This document shows, in pieces, positions 1 to 5,038 of a stretch of 5,213 nucleotides of DNA. The translations under genes were made by a program, and so were the position numbers. The notes beneath the pieces were generated by a model that made no database searches, was not told the DNA's origin, and saw nothing but the letters and a program-made list of their open reading frames with translations. Within the stretch, counting starts at the first letter, position 1, and the number at the start of each line of letters is the position of its first letter. Origin of the DNA: JAUUZT01 sp964654015 (GTDB taxonomy: Bacteria > Chloroflexota > Dehalococcoidia > GIF9 > AB-539-J10); NCBI GenBank assembly GCA_964654015.1, contig CAZZHQ010000162.1:1-5213 (forward strand), written 5' to 3'.

Positions 1-28
1 GGAATTGTCCTGCCCGCACCCCACTATT

Positions 29-118
29 GTCATTCTTGAGCGAAGCGAAGAATCTTATCGCGTTGTAATCTAGCTATCGAAAAGATCCTTCGGTCGCTGG
101 CACTCCCTCGAGGATGAC
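29..118. repeat. 90-bp imperfect hairpin repeat element (copy 0)
   Basis: The left arm begins GTCATTCTTGAG and continues through GCGAAGCGAAG to AATCTT. The right arm runs from AAGATCCTTCGG to CTCGAGGATGAC, whose reverse complement starts GTCATCCTCGAG, so the two ends can fold into a long imperfect stem around a central loop near 56-82. Positions 29-76 match the repeat at 3783-3830 at 44 of 48 bases by eye, so this is a diverged member of the same family in the same orientation. It lies just beyond the 3' end of the pil operon. Such elements resemble REP or MITE-like dispersed palindromes, and no transposase is seen nearby. It might act as an mRNA-end stabiliser or terminator for pilT, but no T-run follows the stem, so that is only inference. 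Confidence 0.8.
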
Positions 119-169
119 AGAAGACAGATGACAGAAGACAGAAGACAGAAGACGGACGACTGAGGACAG
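114..169. repeat. 7-bp tandem repeat, eight units
   Basis: Eight consecutive heptamers can be read: ATGACAG, AAGACAG, ATGACAG, AAGACAG, AAGACAG, AAGACGG, ACGACTG, AGGACAG. The first five differ only at the second base and the last three are degenerate. The first unit is also the end of the hairpin element at 29-118, so the array may have grown by slippage from that terminus. The array has no start codon or coding sense. The rest of the gap to position 282 holds only a GGGAATGACA word (176-185) and a weak CTGA/TCAG inverted repeat (242-255), and no convincing terminator. Confidence 0.9.
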
Positions 170-282
170 GGGGACGGGAATGACAAAATAGGGCAGTGCT
201 CCTACGAAGCTAGCCAGCATGTCTCGGTTGCCTTATGATAACTGATTCGAGTCAGCCATGATTTAAGAAAACGAGCCATCCT

Positions 283-1371
283 CTATTTCCTGTGATGAAC
301 AGTATGCTGCCCTCTGACAACCAGCTTTTCAACGTCTTTCCTGTTGAGGCAGAGGTCATACATACTTTCCTCACTTATTTTGTTCGCAAGGAAAAGTTCA
401 ACCAGGGATTGGTCCATGTTTTTCATGCCATCTTCGCTACCGGTACGAATTACATTCGGTAACTGGTGCATTTTCCCTTCGCGTATGAGATTCTTTACTG
501 CGGTGCTCCCCATCATTATCTCCACAGCGACTACTCTGCCATTGCCATCGGCACGTGGCACCAGTGTCTGGCACAGCACAGCATCGAGAGTTGATGCCAG
601 CCTCACCTGGGAAAGATATCTCTCATTCGGAGGAAACAGGTCTATGATTCTTTCTATAGCCTGTGCTGAACTGGGTGCATGTCCTGTAGTAAATACCAGG
701 TGCCCGGTTTCGGCTATATTTAGAACTGCCGCGGCAGTGTCCAGGTCTCTCATTTCACCTACCAGGATTATATCGGGGTCCTGCCTGAGCACGTACTTCA
801 GGGCTTTGGAAAAAGACTGGGTATCTGTACCCAGTTCCCGTTGGGTGATGATTGAGTTGTTATTAATGTGGTTGTATTCCAGGGGGTCTTCAATAGTGAC
901 CACATGGCAGGTTTTATTTTTATTTATGTGATCAATCATCGCGGCCAGTGTGGTGGTTTTACCGCTTCCGGTGGGACCGGAGATGACTACCAGCCCTCGA
1001 GGCATTAGCGCAAGCTGCTTGCAGATGGACGGTAATGCCAGCTCATCTATAGTGGGCACGGTAGGTGGTAAAAGTCGCAATGCCAGGCTTACGGACTGTC
1101 GTTGCATGGATGCATTACAGCGAAACCTGCCAATATCGCTTATACTGTAGCTGAAATCAAGTTCCATATTGTTATGGAACTCCGCTCGTTGTGCTTCAGT
1201 GGTTAACTGGTTGAGTGCATTTATCGTATCGGCAGAAGATAAAGCGCTCATTCCATTTACTGCTTCCAAGCCTCCATTAATACGCAGTATTGGAGGAGAA
1301 TCCACCATGAAGTGTAAATCGGAGGCATGCCTTTCTTTTGCTAAATGCAGCAGTTCCAGTACATTTTTCAT
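283..1371 (-). CDS. pilT: Type IV pilus retraction ATPase PilT
   Basis: This 362-residue protein matches the usual PilT length. PilT is a cytoplasmic hexameric secretion ATPase that hydrolyses ATP to disassemble and retract type IV pili. All landmarks are visible: an N-terminal PAS-like region with ASDLHF at 16-21, Walker A GPTGSGKTTT at 132-141, Asp box VVTIEDPLEY at 157-166, Walker B region DPDIILVGEMRD at 198-209 with the likely catalytic Glu206, and a His box TGHLVFTTGHAPSSA at 222-236. The PilT hallmark near the C-terminus, AIRNLIREGK in the family, reads AVKNLIREGK at 291-300. This separates it from PilB and GspE. The first ATG is chosen because it gives the standard PilT N-terminus, although I see no Shine-Dalgarno sequence. 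It starts 34 nt after the pilMN-like stop and is probably the last gene of the operon. The His box differs from the common TLHT form, with Gly230 replacing Leu. Confidence 0.97.
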   Translation of the reverse strand: MKNVLELLHLAKERHASDLHFMVDSPPILRINGGLEAVNGMSALSSADTINALNQLTTEAQRAEFHNNMELDFSYSISDIGRFRCNASMQRQSVSLALRLLPPTVPTIDELALPSICKQLALMPRGLVVISGPTGSGKTTTLAAMIDHINKNKTCHVVTIEDPLEYNHINNNSIITQRELGTDTQSFSKALKYVLRQDPDIILVGEMRDLDTAAAVLNIAETGHLVFTTGHAPSSAQAIERIIDLFPPNERYLSQVRLASTLDAVLCQTLVPRADGNGRVVAVEIMMGSTAVKNLIREGKMHQLPNVIRTGSEDGMKNMDQSLVELFLANKISEESMYDLCLNRKDVEKLVVRGQHTVHHRK

Positions 1372-1405
1372 CAGCTTAGTTGCCAGTGTTACGATTTGGC
1401 ACAGG

Positions 1406-2959
1406 TTATTCCGTTTCTTCCACAGGTTTGGTCAATGTCAGGGTGAAACTTGTCCTGGAACTGCCCTCATCAAAGCTGATATTGCTGATAACCACCAGGG
1501 CGAATCTACCACTATCCCTCAGGTTATCGGCATAACTGAATATAAGCTCCTCATCGTTGGCTATACCATTTATCGTCATTGTTTCGGTATTATGGTTCAC
1601 AGTTAACAGGTTTAATTTCCCTGCCCCTCTGTTCATCTCTCCCAGGTCAGTGTTGATTATTCCCTTGCTGGATTCAAGGGGGTCCAGTACGCTGGTGTAG
1701 GCCCCAACCAGTTCTTCCTGTTCCTGTTTTCGGATGCTAACTTGCCCTGTCAGGGTTTTTATCTCTGCCTCGTAATCCTTGATTTCAGCTTGAGACTCGA
1801 TGGTTTTTAATGAGATTGTTTGAGTTAGGTTGTCCAGTTGTAACTGTAACTCGTCTACATGGGGTGATGTGCCGGAGGTGATAAAAGCCCCCAGAATTGC
1901 GGGGTAATCCGAGAAAGGAGTATTTGGTTTTGCAACGGTGTAGGCAAGAGTAAAAGCTCCCAGCGCTACCAGCGCGATGCCGCCTATAAGCACAGGTATG
2001 AATAACACTTCGTGTACAGGGCGTGGCTTGGGGCGAAAAACTTCAGGGAGGACATTAAAATTAACCAGTGAAAAGGCTGTACCCCCCTTAGCAGCGATTT
2101 TCTTAAAGGTCAGGCCAATATTGGTTGTGTACTGGCTGGATGGGAACTCATCTTCAGCTTCGAGTGGGCAGGGTAATATTCTGACCGGTCGGCCCTGCTC
2201 TCCAACCAGCAGTTCCCATGCGTCTTCCTGCCCTGCTATCTCTCCACTGACCAATAATGGAACTGATGGGTCCAGTGGCGAATCTTTATGACTGGAGTCA
2301 TAGAATGTAATGGCTCTCTCCAGTTCATCTCTTATAATGGAGAGTCTCTCTTCCTCTGAAGCATCCGGGGCCAGGGACAGGCTGCGTACTACCTGTGGAA
2401 TAGTGTTGGTTAGAATAACTATATCAAAGCTTGCAGGTTGGACATCTAGTATGATGGCCTCATGCTCGGAACCTGTCCTTGCCAGTGCCAGGGGTTTCAA
2501 ATCCAGTAAATAAGGGTTTAGTCCAGCCTTTCGTAGTGTCGAGATGAGAGTGTCTACGGTCTTTTTAGGCGAGGCAGCAAGGTAAACTCTTGTTTCCGTT
2601 TTGTTTGACGGCAGTGTTTGCCAGGAAAGATAAAGTTGCCCCAGGGGGACACCCAGGACCCTGGCAGCTTCCCTCTCTACTGCCTCGGGCAGCATCTTGC
2701 TGGGAAGATTGGGCAATGTGATTATGCGATAGAGACAGTTAATGCCGCTAACGCCGGCAATAACCTTTCCTCCTGCGTGTTCGGTTTTACAAAGCTCTTT
2801 AACCCTGTCGGCTACGCCATCCATGTCGATGATAGCCCCGTCTCTAACCATTCCTGGCTCCAGCGGAATGTTGCCCCATTTTTGCACATGTTTTCCGCCA
2901 GCCGTTAATATGCTGACCACAGAATCGTCGATGAATATGCTGGTAGCCTGACTAGCCAT
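1406..2959 (-). CDS. Fused PilM–PilN-like type IV pilus inner-membrane assembly protein
   Basis: This 517-residue protein joins two pilus-assembly modules. Residues 1-290 look like PilM, the actin-like cytoplasmic platform protein: GMVRDGAIID (36-45), the GVSGINCLYRIITLPNLP segment (69-86), EAVEREAARVLGVPL (92-106), and LLDLKPLALAR (151-161). Residues 299-314 contain VNFNVLPEVFRP, resembling the INLLP motif at the PilN N-terminus that docks into PilM. A membrane helix follows (about 317-343), then a probable coiled coil (about 368-418) and a PilN-like alpha/beta C-terminal domain (about 448-511). Separate PilM is usually about 350 residues and PilN about 200, so the length fits a fusion. The ATG at 2959 is preferred because GAGGA precedes it by 5 nt and the PilM domain starts there. 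It overlaps the pilO-like stop by 8 nt, suggesting translational coupling. The expected glycine-rich nucleotide-binding motifs look degenerate. Role in an alignment complex with the PilO-like protein is inferred from family and context. Confidence 0.85.
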   Translation of the reverse strand: MASQATSIFIDDSVVSILTAGGKHVQKWGNIPLEPGMVRDGAIIDMDGVADRVKELCKTEHAGGKVIAGVSGINCLYRIITLPNLPSKMLPEAVEREAARVLGVPLGQLYLSWQTLPSNKTETRVYLAASPKKTVDTLISTLRKAGLNPYLLDLKPLALARTGSEHEAIILDVQPASFDIVILTNTIPQVVRSLSLAPDASEEERLSIIRDELERAITFYDSSHKDSPLDPSVPLLVSGEIAGQEDAWELLVGEQGRPVRILPCPLEAEDEFPSSQYTTNIGLTFKKIAAKGGTAFSLVNFNVLPEVFRPKPRPVHEVLFIPVLIGGIALVALGAFTLAYTVAKPNTPFSDYPAILGAFITSGTSPHVDELQLQLDNLTQTISLKTIESQAEIKDYEAEIKTLTGQVSIRKQEQEELVGAYTSVLDPLESSKGIINTDLGEMNRGAGKLNLLTVNHNTETMTINGIANDEELIFSYADNLRDSGRFALVVISNISFDEGSSRTSFTLTLTKPVEETE

Positions 2960-3617
2960 TCTCGTCCTCGTAGGCATAGATTTCCAGGTCAATTGTAATG
3001 CTGGCTTTTTCAGGTTCGGAAGCAGTGATCCCGTCCTCTTCATCATCCTTATCCGTCTCCGCATCCTCATATACTCCTTCCGGGACTTTGATACTAACCT
3101 GGCTAATGTAGCTGGCCTGAAACCTGGTACTAAGCTTATCCAGAAAGTTGAGTAGCGCTACTACTTCTCCTTCAGCAGTTATTTGAATTGAGCTGGTCTC
3201 GTAGGTCATGAGTGTTATTTTATCACCGGCCTCGGTATCTTTTATGATTACATGTTCTTGCGGTAGTGATGTTGCTATGTTCAGTATTGTTACGTCGGAT
3301 TGATAGGCATCTTCATATATATATTCGGTAAATTCTATCGATTTACCGGGTGATTCAAATATAGCTATGAAATCTGAAATAGAGAGGATGGGCTCGCCAA
3401 GAATCTCCTCCAGTTCATTCTTTTGTGCTGTATAGTTTGTAACTGTCTGCTGATGCTCTGTTGTAAAAAAAACGAGCTGGTTTCCTGAAATTGCAATACT
3501 GTCGTTCAGTTTGCCTTGCTGTCCTCTCTCACGTATGGTATTACCGCTAAGCCAAATAAGAGCTACGGCTACAACACCAATAACCAGAATCCACCGTGTT
3601 AATTTACCTATCTTCAC
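2952..3617 (-). CDS. PilO-like type IV pilus inner-membrane protein
   Basis: The product has 221 residues: a short basic cytoplasmic N-terminus (MKIGKLTR), one membrane helix at about 9-25 (WILVIGVVAVALIWLSG), a predicted helical or coiled-coil stretch (about 27-72), and a C-terminal alpha/beta region. The segment SIQITAEGEVVALLNFLDKL (143-162) followed by VSIKVPEG fits the PilO/GspM-like ferredoxin fold, where a strand leads into a helix with the FLxxL pattern. PilO pairs with PilN in the periplasm to align the pilus motor with the envelope. The GTG at 3617 is chosen because it follows a GGAG (3629-3632) with an 11-nt spacer and lies just downstream of a good promoter. The frame stays open to a TTG at 3668, but that codon lies inside the promoter. 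A strongly acidic loop (about 184-195, EDAETDKDDEED) splits the last strands. Assignment rests on topology, motif and neighbours, since PilO is poorly conserved. Confidence 0.75.
   Translation of the reverse strand: MKIGKLTRWILVIGVVAVALIWLSGNTIRERGQQGKLNDSIAISGNQLVFFTTEHQQTVTNYTAQKNELEEILGEPILSISDFIAIFESPGKSIEFTEYIYEDAYQSDVTILNIATSLPQEHVIIKDTEAGDKITLMTYETSSIQITAEGEVVALLNFLDKLSTRFQASYISQVSIKVPEGVYEDAETDKDDEEDGITASEPEKASITIDLEIYAYEDENG
2965..2969 (-). promoter_or_regulatory. Ribosome binding site for the pilMN-like gene
   Basis: On the minus strand GAGGA lies 5 nt before the ATG at 2959, inside the last codons of the pilO-like gene. It decides the start of the pilMN-like gene: the reading frame is open 37 codons further upstream, but that extension overlaps the pilO-like coding sequence and is an arginine-rich shadow of it. 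Confidence 0.75.
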
Positions 3618-3647
3618 CTGTATATAGTCTCCGTACGAATCCGCTCT

Positions 3648-3676
3648 ATTATTACAATGAAAACTCAATAAAGCAA
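3648..3676 (-). promoter_or_regulatory. Candidate sigma-70 promoter of the pil operon
   Basis: On the minus strand TTGCTT (3671-3676) is followed after 17 nt by AATAAT (3648-3653), which matches five of six consensus -10 bases. TGT directly before the -10 gives an extended -10 (TGn). Transcription would begin near 3641, leaving a leader of about 24 nt containing the GGAG. The -35 is weak (three of six). This supports the GTG start at 3617 and places the three pil genes in one transcription unit. Confidence 0.55.
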
Positions 3677-3837
3677 GTTTTTTATTAATCTTTATGTAAT
3701 TTTAGCTATGTTTCTTGCCAGTTTGGGCTTTTCTCGTTAGCTGACCTGTTTATCTCCTGTCATTCCCGCTCGTTTTTCCTTTGTCATTCTTGAGCGCAGC
3801 GAAGAATCTCACCGCGTTGAAATCTAGCTAGCAGGAA

Positions 3838-3853
3838 TCCACCCGGTGGTGGA
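3838..3853. repeat. Perfect 6-bp stem hairpin within repeat copy 1
   Basis: TCCACC and GGTGGA form a perfect 6-bp stem around the loop CGGT. No T-run follows on either strand, so it is not an intrinsic terminator. It occupies the place taken by the GACGGAAGTC palindrome in copies 2 and 3. Confidence 0.7.
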
Positions 3854-3867
3854 ATGGCGTGGAGGCA

Positions 3868-3944
3868 GTAAGTTTTGGATTTAAAGTTTCGTGCTTTGTG
3901 TTTGTTTAGTATTTAGAACTTAGGATTTAGTGTTTGGTGTTTCT
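3868..3944. repeat. Heptad tract of repeat copy 1
   Basis: Eleven 7-bp units in register can be read, the clearest being TGTTTAG, TATTTAG, AACTTAG, GATTTAG, TGTTTGG and TGTTTCT. The same 77-bp tract recurs at 4111-4187 and 5039-5115, always at the end of a repeat copy. On the gene (minus) strand it reads as CTAAATN-like units. Confidence 0.75.
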
Positions 3945-3954
3945 ATCTCGCTTT

Positions 3955-4187
3955 GTCATTCTTGAGCGTGTGAGCCGAAGCCCTGAAAGAAGTGAAGGGG
4001 AAGAATCTCATCGAATTGAAATCTAGCTAGCAGGAATCTAGAAGGGGATGCTCCCTTTTCCACCATTCCGACGGAAGTCGGAATCCAGAATGGGACTTGG
4101 CATGGATGCAGTAAGTTTCGAATTTAAAGTTTCGTAATTTGTATTTGTTTAGTATTTAGAACTTAGGATTTAGTGTTTGGTGTTCCT
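3955..4187. repeat. Compound repeat copy 2 (full form, 233 bp)
   Basis: This copy is the same length as copy 3 (4883-5115), and I count eight mismatches between them by eye, about 97% identity. Order of parts: head GTCATTCTTGAG, a purine-rich GTGAGCCGAAGCCCTG stretch through GAAGAATC, the core TTGAAATCTAGCTAGCAGG, a GGGA/TCCC mini-hairpin near 4041-4059, the ATTCCGAC palindrome (4065-4084), and a 77-bp heptad tract (4111-4187). It abuts the second hicB-like gene, its end lying 16 bp beyond that gene's stop codon. Confidence 0.92.
4065..4084. repeat. Perfect 8-bp stem palindrome in repeat copy 2
   Basis: ATTCCGAC and GTCGGAAT form a perfect 8-bp stem around the loop GGAA. Flanking CCATTC and GAATGG can extend or compete with the stem. 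No T-run follows on either strand, so it is a REP-like palindrome rather than a clear terminator. The identical hairpin recurs at 4993-5012. Confidence 0.85.
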
Positions 4188-4203
4188 ACCCCCCTTCATG
4201 TTC

Positions 4204-4422
4204 TTATACTTGAACCTGGATATTTCTCTTTAGGATTTTTCTGGTAGTACCAGTGCCTCTCAGTTCCTGATGAGTTTCAAGTATAAGCTGAACTGCTTCT
4301 TTCAGATTTTCCTCAACTTCTTTGACTGTCCGTCCCTGGCTGAAAGCACCTGGGACCGCGTCTACCCATCCGATGTACCATCTGTCACGCTTTTCGATAG
4401 TAGCTTCAAATATGCGTCCCAT
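4204..4422 (-). CDS. HicB-like antitoxin family protein, second copy, no toxin partner
   Basis: The product has 72 residues with the compact HicB-like fold: an N-terminal strand (MGRIFEATIEKRD), then RWYIGWVDAVPGAFSQGRTV (14-33), where the P-G-x-x-S-Q-G pattern is the family signature, and a helix EVEENLKEAVQLILETHQEL. HicB proteins act as antitoxins that bind and block the HicA mRNA-cleaving toxin. This one lacks a recognisable DNA-binding extension. The ATG at 4422 is chosen because a near-perfect AAGGAGG (4431-4437) sits 8 nt upstream. The frame stays open 13 codons further, but no ribosome site supports that. A TATACT -10-like word lies upstream without a good -35. No hicA follows: compound repeat copy 2 begins 16 bp past the stop. 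It could instead serve as a stand-alone HicB-like protein of unknown role. Confidence 0.8.
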   Translation of the reverse strand: MGRIFEATIEKRDRWYIGWVDAVPGAFSQGRTVKEVEENLKEAVQLILETHQELRGTGTTRKILKRNIQVQV

Positions 4423-4430
4423 TGCTATAA

Positions 4431-4437
4431 CCTCCTT
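4431..4437 (-). promoter_or_regulatory. Strong ribosome binding site for the second hicB-like gene
   Basis: AAGGAGG on the minus strand lies 8 nt before the ATG at 4422. It is the strongest Shine-Dalgarno sequence in the window and fixes this start over the longer open frame. Confidence 0.85.
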
Positions 4438-4541
4438 ACTGCAATTATTAGTATATAGCAATTAAAAACATGAAATCTAGCCTTGTTTGTCATTTTCATA
4501 TAACTGCACTTATAACGTGTAATAAAAAATAATTCTTTTTA

Positions 4542-4589
4542 TCATGCCTTCACTAATTCACTCCCTGTTATCCTCGGCAATTTAGGCAT
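4542..4589 (-). pseudogene. hicA: Truncated hicA toxin gene remnant
   Basis: One base after the stop of the upstream hicB-like gene an ATG opens the peptide MPKLPRITGSELVKA followed by TGA. This closely resembles the N-terminus of HicA toxins, which commonly begin MPKLPxITGKELIKAL, and the hicB-hicA spacing is typical of such pairs. HicA is a double-stranded-RNA-binding-fold mRNA interferase of roughly 60-80 residues that needs a conserved GSH histidine. Nothing like the rest of HicA is found in any of the three frames downstream, and only about 100 bp remain before the next ribosome site, too little for a complete toxin. I therefore read it as a stump left by a deletion or replacement, with no toxin activity. 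It is too short for automatic gene callers. The similarity is from memory of the family, not from a search. Confidence 0.7.
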
Positions 4590-4590
4590 C

Positions 4591-4797
4591 TTACACTACT
4601 AACTCTAGCTTTCTACGGCTTATTTTTCTTAAGCTGATGTTCTCGATACCCAATTCCTCTATATGGAGTTCGGCAGCTTCTTTAAGATTATTGATGGCGT
4701 CTTCAACAGCATCTCCCTGTGACCAGCAACCAGGCAATCCTGGACAGCAAATAGAATAGCCTTCATCAGTTTTTTTCACATTGACTTTATATCTCAT
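4591..4797 (-). CDS. hicB: HicB-like antitoxin, first copy, upstream of the hicA remnant
   Basis: The product has 68 residues and is a typical short HicB-like protein: MRYKVNVKKTDEGYSICCP, then GLPGCWSQGDAVEDAINNLK, where the LPGC-x-SQG motif followed by an AxxNLKEA helix is the family signature, then the tail RKISRRKLELVV. HicB binds HicA and neutralises it, and often represses its own operon. No ribbon-helix-helix or helix-turn-helix extension is seen, so DNA binding is doubtful. The ATG at 4797 is chosen because GAGG (4804-4807) lies 6 nt upstream. An in-frame GTG at 4809 overlaps that ribosome site and is rejected. A candidate promoter lies just upstream (4817-4845). The adjacent hicA is truncated, so this antitoxin appears to be kept without its target. 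It is only distantly similar to the second HicB-like protein and is not a recent tandem duplicate. Confidence 0.85.
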   Translation of the reverse strand: MRYKVNVKKTDEGYSICCPGLPGCWSQGDAVEDAINNLKEAAELHIEELGIENISLRKISRRKLELVV

Positions 4798-4803
4798 AAC
4801 AGA

Positions 4804-4807
4804 CCTC
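4804..4807 (-). promoter_or_regulatory. Ribosome binding site for the first hicB-like gene
   Basis: GAGG on the minus strand with a 6-nt spacer (TCTGTT) to the ATG at 4797. It overlaps the alternative GTG at 4809, which decides the start in favour of the ATG. Confidence 0.7.
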
Positions 4808-4816
4808 ACTGCTTAT

Positions 4817-4845
4817 ATTATGCCCAAAATAGCGCAGGCATACAA
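4817..4845 (-). promoter_or_regulatory. Candidate sigma-70 promoter of the hic cluster
   Basis: On the minus strand TTGTAT (4840-4845) is separated by 17 nt from CATAAT (4817-4822), which matches five of six -10 bases. The -35 matches three of six. The start of transcription would fall near 4810, giving a very short leader with the GAGG near its 5' end. It lies between the gene and repeat copy 3, so it is independent of the repeat. Confidence 0.5.
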
Positions 4846-4992
4846 ATGCAGTCATTGAAATTATCTATACATACCCATCGTTGTCATTCTTGAGCGAGTG
4901 AGCCGAAGCCCTGAAAGAAGTGAAGGGGAAGAATCTCATCGAATTGAAATCTAGCTAGCAGGAATCTAGAAGGGGATGCTCCCTTTTCCACC

Positions 4993-5012
4993 ATTCCGAC
5001 GGAAGTCGGAAT
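4993..5012. repeat. Perfect 8-bp stem palindrome in repeat copy 3
   Basis: Identical to the hairpin at 4065-4084: ATTCCGAC, loop GGAA, GTCGGAAT. It is conserved without change between the two full copies. Confidence 0.85.
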
Positions 5013-5038
5013 CCAGAATGGGACTTGGCATGGAGGCA

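Larger units (their letters stand above)
3783..3944. repeat. Compound repeat copy 1 (short form, 162 bp)
   Basis: The copy begins GTCATTCTTGAGCGCAGCG and includes the shared core GAAATCTAGCTAGCAGGAATC. It ends in a 77-bp tract of degenerate 7-bp units (3868-3944). Compared with copies 2 and 3 it lacks about 27 bp after the GAGCG of the head, and its middle is replaced by a shorter palindrome: TCCACC (3838-3843), loop CGGT, GGTGGA (3848-3853). The head resembles copy 0 at 29-76 more than it resembles copies 2 to 4. Confidence 0.9.
3677..4203. other. Gene-free region filled by repeats
   Basis: I find no plausible gene on either strand here. The first hundred bases (3677-3782) are plain AT-rich upstream sequence with a lone TGTCATTCCCG word at 3758-3768. 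From 3783 on the region consists of two direct copies of a compound repeat separated by a 10-bp linker (3945-3954), ending 16 bp before the stop codon of the second hicB-like gene. Confidence 0.8.

Noticed and set aside
1381..1401. TGCCA/TGGCA inverted repeat in the gap between the pilMN-like gene and pilT
   Set aside because: Only 5 bp of stem with an 11-bp loop and no T-run, so it is too weak to call a terminator or processing site.
344..2908. Open frames on the plus strand opposite pilT and the pilMN-like gene
   Set aside because: They are antisense shadows of strongly conserved genes and show no recognisable family, ribosome site or promoter.
2960..3070. A 37-codon N-terminal extension of the pilMN-like gene (MRMRRRIRMMKR...)
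   Set aside because: It overlaps the pilO-like coding sequence and is the shadow of its acidic loop. The ATG at 2959 has a Shine-Dalgarno sequence and starts the PilM domain.
3618..3668. Upstream TTG start for the pilO-like gene
   Set aside because: The codon falls within the candidate promoter. The GTG at 3617 follows a GGAG and gives the expected short basic N-terminus before the membrane helix.
4065..4084. The palindrome as an intrinsic terminator for the hic cluster
   Set aside because: The stem is good but no T-run follows on either strand, and the same hairpin recurs in copy 3 upstream of the cluster.
4423..4461. 13-codon upstream extension of the second hicB-like gene
   Set aside because: It includes the strong AAGGAGG ribosome site, so translation should start at the ATG at 4422, where HicB similarity also begins.
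4443..4541. hicA continued through a simple frameshift
   Set aside because: None of the three frames after the stump shows the GSH motif or the C-terminal HicA pattern, and the space is too short for a full toxin.
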